From: DATJPR01 sp963811705
Lineage (GTDB): Bacteria; Bacteroidota; Ignavibacteria; UBA10030; UBA6906
NCBI GenBank assembly: GCA_963811705.1
Contig: CAWESL010000013.1
Location: 69,880 to 133,879, forward strand
Direction of reading: 5' to 3'
Length of the DNA: 64,000 nucleotides
Shown: positions 16,781 to 25,432 of the stretch, in pieces
How positions within the stretch are numbered: the first letter of the stretch is position 1
Layout: each line of letters opens with the position of its first letter
The notes under the pieces: model-generated
The model's input: only the letters and a program-made list of their open reading frames with translations
Told to the model about the DNA's origin: nothing
Databases searched by the model: none
Translations under genes and position numbers: made by a program

Positions 16781-18907
16781 TCATTTGATAACAAGAAACT
16801 TTCCCGTCTGGATATTCCCGTTGTCGCTATCCTTGACCGTGAACAAATAGAGCCCTGTGGCGAGGGCCTGATCATATTTCGTGACAAGATCCCACGCATG
16901 CTCCCCGCCCGAAAACTGAAGAGGGACGTCGTTGCCGCCGAACTGTTGAAACCACTGAATGTCAGCCCCATTATAGGTGGCCGCGTCGTGGGTGAATTCG
17001 GCAACGATGTCGCCCGCGAGCGTGTAGATCCGGACTTCGGCATGCCGGGGGAGATTATAGAAATAGATCTTGCGTGTCCGTTCTCCCGATCCATCCCAGA
17101 CGGCATTGGCGTAATAAGGATTCGGATACACGCCGATCTTCTTTGTGCCGTCACTGGGAGGCGTTCCCGGGATCACCCGGGCGATCTCCAACTTGCTTTC
17201 GAGGGGCGCAACGCCCGCAGCAGAATCTCCCTGATCATAGGCCGAGACGCCGTAGACATATTGCCATCCGTTCAGATGCGGAACGGCCTCCCCCGCAGGA
17301 GGGAACCGGTACCAGTAGTCGACGGTATCCCCCGGAAATTTCTTGGGCGTCTCGAGGAGAATCCGGCTGAAGCCGGTGTTGTACCCGAGATTGTCATCCG
17401 CCCGGTCGAAATCGCCGACGAGGGCCAGGTTCAGCAGGAGATTCCCCGGATCAGTGAAATCCGCCCCGGCATTGGAGCGGTACACGTGGTACCCTTCAAA
17501 ATCGTACTTGCGGGTCACCGGATCGACGCTCAATTCCGATGTCGATTTGTCCCAGTACACGGCTACGGACTGATTCCCCACTTCGACGCGCACCTTCGGA
17601 GGCCGCGGAGGTTGCGGAAGCCGGTAGTGGTCGAGGATCCCGTTTCCGTTCAGATCTTCGCCCGGGTCGAGCTGATTATTGCCGTTCGCATCCTCGCCGT
17701 CATAGGCCTGCTGGCACAGGGCGGCACCGGCATACAGCGTCTTCCGCTGATCCCGCGTATCCAGCCGCGCGATCTGCGTTCCAAATTTCTTAGCGCAGAC
17801 GACGCCGAACACGACGGTAAGGGAATCGCCGGGCTTGAGCGATTCGAACGGTCCGGCGGACAACAATGTCGTCATGTTGTCGGCCTGCGTTCTCAAGGGA
17901 TCGATCTTTCCCTGCGGGAGTGAGGCCGAGAGACGATCATACCTGCTTCGCGCGCCGAGGATATTTTCTGCGTCGTCCTGCGGGGAGAAGTAGTCCAGGT
18001 CGCCGCTCGCCCCGCCGAATCGCCACGCGTTATAGAACGTATGCAGGTGAAGATCGGCAAGAGAATCGACGCCTTTCGGGAACGGCGATGCACCCAGCAG
18101 CTTCTCTCCGATATAGCTGTCCGCCGCGGGCGGCGTCGGGATCCCGTCAAAATCGAAGGTGTATCCCATCCGGAGACTGTCGCTGTACCCGTTCCCGCCA
18201 TGATTGAAATATCCCGGCGTTCCCGGTCGCACGTTGTTGGTGTTCCGGACGACGTTGTTCGTCCACAGGCCGACGTACACGGAGTCGAGAATGTCCTTCC
18301 CCACATTGTGGATCGTATAACTCAGGATGACGAAGTAGTCCGCAAACGGGAAGTTCCAGGCATAACTCTCCTGATGCACCAGCAGTCCGAGCGGAATCGA
18401 TTGATCGGGTGAGGAACTGTCCCGGGGAACAGCATCGGTGTAGTCGGCGAGGAAGTCCTGGTGGCTGACGGCGTTCGGATCGAAGAAGGGGGATTCGGAA
18501 AGCGTCGAACGCTGTGTGAGCGTCGTCCCGGACAGGGAAATAAATTCTATCCCTTTGCCTGTGGTGGTGGACACGCGGTCACTGGAACCTGTGCTGACGT
18601 GGACTTGCCCGGTGCTCCGGTTAAGCGCCCCGACCCAAAGCGCACCCTGGTACATGTGCTCGATCCGTGAACCACGGGGGTATTCGCATGAGGGCTGATT
18701 CGGCCAGTACGCATTTCGGTCACCGATCGTGCCGAAATTCGTAACGGTCAATCCGATGTTACCGACAGTCGTATAATTCTGGTCGATGTCATCGGCAGGC
18801 TTGGAAAGTTTTCGTCCGACATCCTGGCCATCAACCCTCCTGCTGATAAGGACCGTAAGGGAGGAGATACACAGGGTGAGAACAGCACAACGCTGCCACA
18901 CATGCAT
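16781..18907 (-). CDS. Large secreted protein with C-terminal FlgD-like/T9SS-type domain
   Basis: 708 residues with an N-terminal hydrophobic signal (MHVWQRCAVLTLCISSLTVL). No enzymatic family was recognised. The central region has a calcium-binding, dockerin/thrombospondin-3-like segment (DANGNNQLDPGEDLNGNGIL). It is followed by a fibronectin-like domain (PPKVRVEVGNQSVAVYWDKS and DFEGYHVYRS). The end (VYPNPYYANAVWDG, RKIYFYNLPRHAEVRIYTLA, GLYLFTVKDSDNGNIQTGKF) is the FlgD-Ig-like type of sorting/anchoring domain common in Ignavibacteria-like secreted proteins. It is the first gene of the minus-strand surface cluster. Confidence 0.78.
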   Translation of the reverse strand: MHVWQRCAVLTLCISSLTVLISRRVDGQDVGRKLSKPADDIDQNYTTVGNIGLTVTNFGTIGDRNAYWPNQPSCEYPRGSRIEHMYQGALWVGALNRSTGQVHVSTGSSDRVSTTTGKGIEFISLSGTTLTQRSTLSESPFFDPNAVSHQDFLADYTDAVPRDSSSPDQSIPLGLLVHQESYAWNFPFADYFVILSYTIHNVGKDILDSVYVGLWTNNVVRNTNNVRPGTPGYFNHGGNGYSDSLRMGYTFDFDGIPTPPAADSYIGEKLLGASPFPKGVDSLADLHLHTFYNAWRFGGASGDLDYFSPQDDAENILGARSRYDRLSASLPQGKIDPLRTQADNMTTLLSAGPFESLKPGDSLTVVFGVVCAKKFGTQIARLDTRDQRKTLYAGAALCQQAYDGEDANGNNQLDPGEDLNGNGILDHYRLPQPPRPPKVRVEVGNQSVAVYWDKSTSELSVDPVTRKYDFEGYHVYRSNAGADFTDPGNLLLNLALVGDFDRADDNLGYNTGFSRILLETPKKFPGDTVDYWYRFPPAGEAVPHLNGWQYVYGVSAYDQGDSAAGVAPLESKLEIARVIPGTPPSDGTKKIGVYPNPYYANAVWDGSGERTRKIYFYNLPRHAEVRIYTLAGDIVAEFTHDAATYNGADIQWFQQFGGNDVPLQFSGGEHAWDLVTKYDQALATGLYLFTVKDSDNGNIQTGKFLVIK

Positions 18908-19234
18908 GAAAGGAACGAGGGGATTGAAGCGTGAACAGGGAAAGGGACGTCTGCAAGTGAATTATAGATGCAATATACCGCGGATCACCGGGAAAGTCAA
19001 TACGGGCACGATTTCGTAACGATTTCGTCATACAAGTTCCGACCATCGCCCCTGCACCATCATCGCCTGGTCCCCGGGTCCCACAGTCTCAACGGCTCAG
19101 GTTCTAACTCCCTTGTCAGTTGTCAACTGACAATCGACAAGTGACAATTGGTATCCCCCCCTCCCCTTCCCCTTTTGCGTCTGATTCCGATTCTCGCTAC
19201 CATGCACCATTGCCTATGACCGGTTCCGTCACCG
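18908..19234. other. Divergent intergenic region with a heptad repeat
   Basis: About 330 bases between the divergent secreted-protein and batA-like genes. It should hold both promoters, but I could not place either with confidence. The only distinct structure is the heptad repeat near 19113-19147. The stretch from about 19152 is C-rich and pyrimidine-rich. No RNA gene or ORF with support was seen. Confidence 0.6.
19113..19147. repeat. Heptad tandem repeat with inverted centre (GTCA to GACA)
   Basis: Consecutive 7-base units end in GTCA, GTCA, GACA, GACA, GACA. The first part forms a dyad with arms TTGTCAGTTG and CAACTGACAA around one base (19113-19133). The unit structure matches the palindrome at 4546-4579 and the array at 37574, which suggests one dispersed repeat family. 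Confidence 0.7.
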
Positions 19235-21445
19235 ATGACTTTTCTTAATCCCTTCATGCTCTTCGGCCTTGCGGCCGCAAGCGTTCCCCTGCTTATTCAT
19301 CTTCTGAACCTGCGTAAGCTCCGTACCGTCGAATTCAGTTCTCTTCGTTTTTTGAAGGAGCTCCAGAAGTCGTCCATACGGCGCGTCAAGATCCGGCAGT
19401 GGCTTCTTCTCGCTATTCGAACCCTGATGATCGTTACCCTTGTGCTGGCCTTTGCGCGACCAGCGCTCCGCGGTTCATTCGCCGGACTGCTCGGGGGACG
19501 CGCCGCGACGGCGATGGTGCTCCTCCTCGATGACTCGCCAAGCACCGCCGCACGCAACGAACGCGGCGAGATCTTTCCCCAGATCCGAACTGCCGCCCTG
19601 GGCATCGGGGGGCTCATCCGCGAAGGCGATCAGTTGTTTGTCATGCGGCTTTCCGCCATCGGCCGCACCGACGATGTCGCATTCATCAGAGCTCCGGAGG
19701 ACCTCGGGAAGATCCTCGCGACGGTTGAACCGACGCAGATTCGCGTTTCCTATCGCCGTGCATTGGCAAAAGCGGCCGAAGTGCTGTCCAAAACTTCGGC
19801 GGCCAACCGGGAGATTTATCTCCTGACGGATGCGCAGGCGAATCAGTTTTCGGAGTCCCAGGCGCCAGGAGATACCCTCCCTGTCCTCGCGGGAGTCCAT
19901 GTCTTCGTCGTGCATCCGGGGCCGGCACAGGGCGTCAACGGCGAGGTGGCGTCCACACAGTTTTTGACCAGCGTGGTGACGAAATCGAGACCGGTCGAAC
20001 TCCTCGCCACTGTTCGTGTCCCCGGCGCGAGCGGGCCGCTTTCGAGCGTCGCAAGCGTCTATCTGGCGGGAACTCGCGTGGCGCAACAAAGCGTCGATCT
20101 TTCTGCAGGACAGTCCGCGGCCGTCCACGCACGCTTCGTTCCCCGTCAGACCGGCATGCTTTCAGGATATGTGCAGATTGAAGATGACGCTCTCGATGCC
20201 GACAATCGCCGGTTTTTCACTCTTCCTGTTCCTCAACGGTTGAATGTTTTTCTTTGCGGAGACACGCCTGCCGATCTTCGCTACATTAAATTGGCCGTGA
20301 CCCTGGGAGGCGACTCGTCGATTGCCGGCCTGTTCTCTGTTCAGTCCGGCACCGAACAGGATCTGGCATCGCTCGATCTCGCCGGATTCGATGTTCTCTG
20401 CTTCTCCAATGTTCCCCGATTCTCGACCGCAGGCGCGGAAGCCGTTAGCCGGTTCGTCCGATCGGGAGGTGGAGTGATCCTCTTTATGGGAAACGATGTC
20501 GACATACCGAATTACGATGAGACCCTCTTTCCCCGGCTTGGACTCCCGCCCGCCGGAGCAGCATCGCCTCTCCCGGCGACGTCATCAAAGAATCAGGAAC
20601 CGGGTCTCAGTGTGCGCCACATCGACTTCGACCATCCATTGTTTGAGGGGATGTTCGATCAAGAGCCGGGAATGCGCAAGGGAATTGTGGAGACGCCGAA
20701 CGTGCTGAGAAGTATCGCGATTACTGTCGGTGCTTCCGGACGTGCCGTCATGACGCTCTCGAACCAGCGTCCGTTTCTCGCGGAATTCCCGGCAGGGGAG
20801 GGACGCATCCTGCTCTTTGCCGTGGATGCCTCCGGGGCATGGTCCGGATTTCCCATGTCCGCCCTTTTTGCGCCGCTCCTCTATCGGTCGATGATCTACC
20901 TCGGGGACGCCGCAGAAACGTTCGCCCCGCGGACCGTGGGATCGCCGTTGGAGATCCATCTCCGGCTGCGCAACCAGGAGGCGCGATCGACGTTCGCGTT
21001 CTTTTCGCCGTCCGGACAGGCGGAGAAAGTTGTCCCGGAGTTCAGTTCGGTCTCAGGCGCCGTCACCTTCCGGAGCAGGCCAACGACGGAAATCGGTATC
21101 TACCGGCTCTTCCGGTTGTCCTCCGGCTCACCGGTGGAAGGACAGGCACCTCCCGGCGATCCGCTCGCCGCGGTCGCCGTCAATGCGGATACGGCGGAGT
21201 CCGACCTTCGACAGGTCGATCGTCCATCCCTCGATTCATTTTTCGCAAAAGAGGGCGCGTCCCCGAGCGATGTTCATGAGCTTTCGGCAAACGAATCGCC
21301 AGCGACGGTGATCGAGCAATCGCGGTACGGTGTTGAGCTGTGGCGGTTCTTTGTGGGGGCCGCGCTGGTGCTCGGTCTCTTCGAACTTGCACTCGGGAAC
21401 GCCCTCCGCCGCGTTGCTGGGCAGAGAGGAGAGCGCACGGAATGA
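19235..21445 (+). CDS. BatA-type membrane protein with N-terminal double transmembrane domain
   Basis: 736 residues. The start MTFLNPFMLFGLAAASVPLL and the following HLLNLRKLRTVEFSSLRFL, then two membrane helices (ending near VLAFARPALRG), define the BatA/N-terminal double-TM family. Residues about 90-230 are a von Willebrand A-like domain with an altered metal site (VLLLDDSPSTAARNERGE, where DxSxS is DDSPS). A second region near residue 340-480 is a glutamine-amidotransferase-like fold. One more helix lies near the C-terminus (FVGAALVLGLFELALG). The family accompanies MoxR ATPases, but none is in this window. Its stop overlaps the hflX start by four bases. Confidence 0.85.
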   Translation: MTFLNPFMLFGLAAASVPLLIHLLNLRKLRTVEFSSLRFLKELQKSSIRRVKIRQWLLLAIRTLMIVTLVLAFARPALRGSFAGLLGGRAATAMVLLLDDSPSTAARNERGEIFPQIRTAALGIGGLIREGDQLFVMRLSAIGRTDDVAFIRAPEDLGKILATVEPTQIRVSYRRALAKAAEVLSKTSAANREIYLLTDAQANQFSESQAPGDTLPVLAGVHVFVVHPGPAQGVNGEVASTQFLTSVVTKSRPVELLATVRVPGASGPLSSVASVYLAGTRVAQQSVDLSAGQSAAVHARFVPRQTGMLSGYVQIEDDALDADNRRFFTLPVPQRLNVFLCGDTPADLRYIKLAVTLGGDSSIAGLFSVQSGTEQDLASLDLAGFDVLCFSNVPRFSTAGAEAVSRFVRSGGGVILFMGNDVDIPNYDETLFPRLGLPPAGAASPLPATSSKNQEPGLSVRHIDFDHPLFEGMFDQEPGMRKGIVETPNVLRSIAITVGASGRAVMTLSNQRPFLAEFPAGEGRILLFAVDASGAWSGFPMSALFAPLLYRSMIYLGDAAETFAPRTVGSPLEIHLRLRNQEARSTFAFFSPSGQAEKVVPEFSSVSGAVTFRSRPTTEIGIYRLFRLSSGSPVEGQAPPGDPLAAVAVNADTAESDLRQVDRPSLDSFFAKEGASPSDVHELSANESPATVIEQSRYGVELWRFFVGAALVLGLFELALGNALRRVAGQRGERTE

Positions 21446-22749
21446 CGCCAATACAGACAGACGATCGATCCACCGAGCGCGGGCCTGAACGCGCGCTTCT
21501 CGTCGGACTCGCGACGCGAGCGGTCCGGCGTCAACGCGTCGACGAAAACCTCGACGAACTTCAGCAGCTCGCCGAATCCGCCGGGGCGGTCGTGATCCGG
21601 AGGGTTGTTCAGGAACGAACGGGATTCGATCCCGCCACGTTCATCGGCAGCGGGAAGGTGCAGGAAGTGGCCGACACCTGCGAGGCGGAACACATCGACC
21701 TGGTCGTGTTCGACGACGACCTTTCCCGGGTTCAGGTCAGGAATCTCGAACGGACGATCAAGTGCAAAATCGTGGACCGGAGCGGCATCATCCTGGACAT
21801 TTTTGCGTCCCGCGCCAGAACCAGCGAGGCGAAGACGCAGGTGGAAGTCGCCCAACTGGAGTATATGCTCCCCCGTCTCACCCGACAGTGGACGCATCTT
21901 TCACGCCTGGTCGGGGGCATCGGGACGAAAGGTCCCGGCGAGACCCAGATTGAAACGGACCGAAGAGTCATCCGCACACGCATCAGTACTCTTCGCGCGA
22001 GACTTGCCGAGATCCGCAAGGAGCGCTCGATCCAGCGCCAGGGTCGTGAACGGTTTCCGCGGGTCGCGCTCGTCGGCTACACGAACGTGGGGAAATCGAC
22101 CCTCCTCAACTGGTTCACGGACGCGGGAGTGCTGGTGGAGGACAGGCTGTTCGCCACGCTGGACAGCACCGTCCGGCTTGTCGAACTTTCGCGCGCGCAA
22201 CGCGTGCTCCTCTCGGACACGGTCGGCTTCATCAGGAAATTGCCGCATCAACTCGTCGCGTCCTTCAAAAGCACGCTCGAAGAGGCGACCGAAGCCGACC
22301 TCCTCCTCCACGTTGTCGACATCAGCCATCCTTTATTCGAGGAGCAGATCGCTGTCGTCAACGAGACGCTCGAAGAAATCGGCGCCGCCGGGAAGCCCGT
22401 GATCACCGTGTTCAACAAGATCGACCGCCTGCAAGACCGCGCCCTGATCACACGACTGACAGCCGATCATCCGAACGCGGTCTTTATCAGCGCGTGGCGG
22501 GGGATCAACATGGCGGGACTCCGGGACAGGATCATCGTGATGCTGCAGGACACCACCGCGGAGTACGAGGTGCTTCTCACGCAGGAACAGTACAAAATCC
22601 TCTCCCACATCCACGACGTTGCCGAGATTCTTGAGAAGAAGTTCACCGGCAAGCGCATTCATGTCAAATTCCGCGCGCCAAAGGCGGAAGGTGATCGGAT
22701 CGTCCGAAGCGTCAAAGCATCGCGGACGCGACGGATGAAGGAACGATGA
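21442..22749 (+). CDS. hflX: GTPase HflX
   Basis: 435 residues. The N-terminal HflX domain contains GSGKVQEVADTCE (about 69-81), and the glycine-rich segment GTKGPGETQIETDRR (161-175) is the signature of the family. The GTPase domain has G1 GYTNVGKST (212-220), G3 DTVGFIRKLPHQL and G4 NKID. HflX binds the 50S subunit and splits stalled or hibernating ribosomes after stress. The ATG overlaps the batA-like stop (ATGA), indicating translational coupling; the longer frame from 21340 lies within that gene and is rejected. Confidence 0.95.
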   Translation: MTPIQTDDRSTERGPERALLVGLATRAVRRQRVDENLDELQQLAESAGAVVIRRVVQERTGFDPATFIGSGKVQEVADTCEAEHIDLVVFDDDLSRVQVRNLERTIKCKIVDRSGIILDIFASRARTSEAKTQVEVAQLEYMLPRLTRQWTHLSRLVGGIGTKGPGETQIETDRRVIRTRISTLRARLAEIRKERSIQRQGRERFPRVALVGYTNVGKSTLLNWFTDAGVLVEDRLFATLDSTVRLVELSRAQRVLLSDTVGFIRKLPHQLVASFKSTLEEATEADLLLHVVDISHPLFEEQIAVVNETLEEIGAAGKPVITVFNKIDRLQDRALITRLTADHPNAVFISAWRGINMAGLRDRIIVMLQDTTAEYEVLLTQEQYKILSHIHDVAEILEKKFTGKRIHVKFRAPKAEGDRIVRSVKASRTRRMKER

Positions 22750-22762
22750 AGATCGGAGAACC

Positions 22763-23590
22763 ATGGAAGTCCTTGACACAGCCATCGCAGCGGCGCACGA
22801 AGCCGGATCGTTCCTCCTTGAAAGCCTCGGCAATGTCCGTTCGATCGAACGCAAGGCGGGTCAGATGCGGAACCTTGTCTCGGAAATCGACAAAGGATCC
22901 GAAGCGCTGATCATCCGCGCGATCCACGCGAGATACCCCGGGCACGACGTCCTCGCGGAAGAAAGCGGGGCGCACGGGAGCGCGAGCGAGTATCGATGGA
23001 TCATCGATCCCCTGGATGGGACGACGAATTTTCTCCATGGCGTGCCCATCTTCTCCGTGACGATTGCGGTGGAGTTCAAGGGAACCCTGGTGGCCGGGGT
23101 GACGTTCGACCCGAATCGGAGCGAACTCTTCACTGCGGAGCGAGGTGCGGGAGCGTTCCTCAACGGGCGGAGAATCCAGGTGACGTCCGCCTCCACGCTC
23201 ATCGAGAGTCTGATGGTCACGGGTTTTCCGTATGATCTCGCCGAACGTCAGGACCGGACGCTGGAACACTTCAGCAACTTCGCTCTTGCCGCACAAGGAA
23301 TCCGGAGGCTCGGTTCGGCGGCGCTGGATCTTGCCTATGTGGCAGCGGGGAGATTTGACGGTTACTGGGAGGTTTCCCTGAACCCGTGGGACATTGCGGC
23401 AGGAGCGCTCATGGTGGAGGAGGCCGGCGGGAAGGTCACCAATCTGACCGGAGGCATCCTCGAGATTTCCCGACCCCAGATTGTGGCGACAAACGGAAGA
23501 ATCCATGACGCGTGCGTGGCGCTGCTGGCGCAAGGACTCAAGAGCCTGGATTCCACGCATGCTCTCCGGAGCCATCCACCATCGCCCTGA
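22763..23590 (+). CDS. suhB: Inositol-1-monophosphatase family protein
   Basis: 275 residues of the Mg-dependent, lithium-sensitive phosphatase family. Seen: the metal-binding Glu-Glu in VLAEESG, the DPLDGTTNFLHG motif and the C-terminal WDIAAGALMVEEAGG. The enzyme hydrolyses inositol-1-phosphate or related sugar phosphates; SuhB in E. coli also associates with the NusA/rRNA antitermination complex. It follows hflX by 13 bases. Its last 53 bases overlap the 3' end of the convergent pdp gene on the opposite strand, so both C-termini share the same DNA. Confidence 0.93.
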   Translation: MEVLDTAIAAAHEAGSFLLESLGNVRSIERKAGQMRNLVSEIDKGSEALIIRAIHARYPGHDVLAEESGAHGSASEYRWIIDPLDGTTNFLHGVPIFSVTIAVEFKGTLVAGVTFDPNRSELFTAERGAGAFLNGRRIQVTSASTLIESLMVTGFPYDLAERQDRTLEHFSNFALAAQGIRRLGSAALDLAYVAAGRFDGYWEVSLNPWDIAAGALMVEEAGGKVTNLTGGILEISRPQIVATNGRIHDACVALLAQGLKSLDSTHALRSHPPSP

Positions 23591-24875
23591 TGCGCGGCGG
23601 GATGTCTCCCGGACTGTCTGCAATTGTCAGGAGTGACGGAAGCTTCCCTGCGGCACGCTCGACCTTCGCTCGGTCTGATCCGTAGACCTCTGCCAGAGTT
23701 TCTCCACGCTCGACTGCGTCCCCCAGTTTCTTGCGGAGGGTCATGCCCGCCGACAGATCGAGTCTGTCGTCGACTTTCATCCGCCCCGCACCCATCTCCG
23801 CGGCCAGCACGCCGATTTCCCGCGTCGAAAATGCTGCAACGTACCCCTTCCGCTCTGCCTTTGCCTCGTTCGTATGCGCCGGCGGAGGGACATTCGAAGG
23901 CCGCTCAAGCACCGTGATGTCCCCACCCTGGGCATGAACGAGTGCAACGAATTTTTCGTATGCCCGTCCGGACCAAAGAGCCTCTTCGCACATCCGGATC
24001 CCTTCAGGGACCGAGACCGCTTTTCCCGCCGCCATCAGCATGAGCGCTCCGAGGGCAAATGTCACCTCCATCAAATCGTCGACACGTTTTCCCCTCAGAC
24101 ATTCCATCGACTCTACGACTTCGCACCAGTTGCCGATCCGGTTCCCGAGCGGCTGGTCCATCTGGGTGATCAGGGCAACTGTCGTTTTGCCGGTTTGTGT
24201 CCCGATGCCCACCAGTGTTTTCGCCAACGATACGGAGTCCTCGTACCGCTGCATGAATGCGCCGTTCCCCGTCTTCACATCGAGAACCAGGCCGTCGATT
24301 CCTTCCGCAATCTTCTTGCTCATAATGCTGCCTGCAATCAACGGGATGCATTCGACCGTGGCGGTAACATCCCGGAGGGCATACATCCTTTTGTCGGCCG
24401 GGGCGATGTCACTTGTCTGGCCGATCATCACGAGTCCGGTCGACCGGATGACTTGGACGTATTCCTCGATGCTGAGCGCCGTGCGGAAGCCCGGGATCGA
24501 TTCGAGTTTGTCGAGCGTCCCACCGGTATGCCCCAGGCCCCGCCCTGAAATCATCGGGACCGGGACGCCGCACGATGCGACCATTGGAGCAAGGATCAAG
24601 GAGACCTTGTCGCCGACGCCGCCGGTGGAATGTTTGTCCACTTTGAATCCCGGGACTGAAGAAAGATCGATGATTCTGCCGGACCGAACCATCACATCGG
24701 TCAGGGCCGCGGTTTCTTCCGGCGTCATTCCACGGAAGTAGACGGCCATCAGAAACGCCGACATCTGGTATTCTTCGACATCGCCGTGGAGATAGGCGCC
24801 GATAAACTCCTGCAAATCAGCGCGAAGAAGAGAACCGCCGTCACGCTTCTTTCTGATCATCTCGACAGGGTTCAT
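23538..24875 (-). CDS. pdp: Pyrimidine-nucleoside / thymidine phosphorylase
   Basis: 445 residues, the normal length. Signatures are KVDKHSTGGVGDKVSLILAP, SGRGLGHTGGTLDKLE (phosphate and substrate loop) and VLDVKTGNGAFM. It cleaves thymidine, uridine and deoxyuridine to base plus (deoxy)ribose-1-phosphate. It is the last gene of a tight minus-strand operon: its ATG overlaps the NUDIX stop by four bases. Whether it is DeoA-like (thymidine) or Pdp-like (broad) cannot be settled by eye; the KHSTGGVGDKVSL form suits either. Confidence 0.94.
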   Translation of the reverse strand: MNPVEMIRKKRDGGSLLRADLQEFIGAYLHGDVEEYQMSAFLMAVYFRGMTPEETAALTDVMVRSGRIIDLSSVPGFKVDKHSTGGVGDKVSLILAPMVASCGVPVPMISGRGLGHTGGTLDKLESIPGFRTALSIEEYVQVIRSTGLVMIGQTSDIAPADKRMYALRDVTATVECIPLIAGSIMSKKIAEGIDGLVLDVKTGNGAFMQRYEDSVSLAKTLVGIGTQTGKTTVALITQMDQPLGNRIGNWCEVVESMECLRGKRVDDLMEVTFALGALMLMAAGKAVSVPEGIRMCEEALWSGRAYEKFVALVHAQGGDITVLERPSNVPPPAHTNEAKAERKGYVAAFSTREIGVLAAEMGAGRMKVDDRLDLSAGMTLRKKLGDAVERGETLAEVYGSDRAKVERAAGKLPSLLTIADSPGDIPPRIRAMVDGSGEHAWNPGS

Positions 24876-25432
24876 CGGGAAACACGCTCCTGGGATTGCC
24901 GCAGCTTTCTCTCCGCAAGAAAAAGACCGGCGATGGTTTTGCTGTCGACGATTTCCTGCCGTTCCACCATGGTCAAGGCATCGTCAAGACGCATCCGTTC
25001 CACGGTCATGTCCCGCTCCCCTTCCTCCCGTCGATGCCCCAGCGGGGATTCCACAAGCTCCGTCGCCAGGAAGATGTGAAGCACTTCCGTGCAAAAGCCG
25101 GGCGTGGTGAGCAACGACGTGAGTTTTTCGAGCCGGTGCGCGATCCAGCCGGTCTCTTCTTCCAGCTCTCTTGCCGCAGCGTGTGCAGGATCCTCACCGG
25201 GATTCAATTTGCCTGCCGGAAGCTCGATCGTGAATGCCTGAAGCGGGTAGCGGAACTGCCGGACCAGAAGAACGGTGGCATCCGGGAACAGCGGCACCGT
25301 CACCGCACCGCCGGGATGCCGCGCCGTCTCCCGTACTCCCGCGGCGCCGGAATCGTACTCGATGTGATCCACTTCGAGATCGAAGACCTTGCCCCGGTAG
25401 AGAACCTCGTGGGACTTCAAGTGGAAGTTCAT
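24872..25432 (-). CDS. NUDIX hydrolase, ADP-ribose pyrophosphatase type
   Basis: 186 residues. The Nudix box is complete: GKLNPGEDPAHAAARELEEE followed by TGW, matching Gx5Ex7REUxEExGU. The upstream context RETARHPGGAVTVPLFPDAT and the proline 15-17 residues after the box resemble ADP-ribose or nucleoside-diphosphate-sugar hydrolases (NudF/YffH group). It overlaps both neighbours by four bases (pdp downstream, mscS upstream), so it is translated in one operon with nucleotide-metabolism genes. Confidence 0.92.
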   Translation of the reverse strand: MNFHLKSHEVLYRGKVFDLEVDHIEYDSGAAGVRETARHPGGAVTVPLFPDATVLLVRQFRYPLQAFTIELPAGKLNPGEDPAHAAARELEEETGWIAHRLEKLTSLLTTPGFCTEVLHIFLATELVESPLGHRREEGERDMTVERMRLDDALTMVERQEIVDSKTIAGLFLAERKLRQSQERVSR

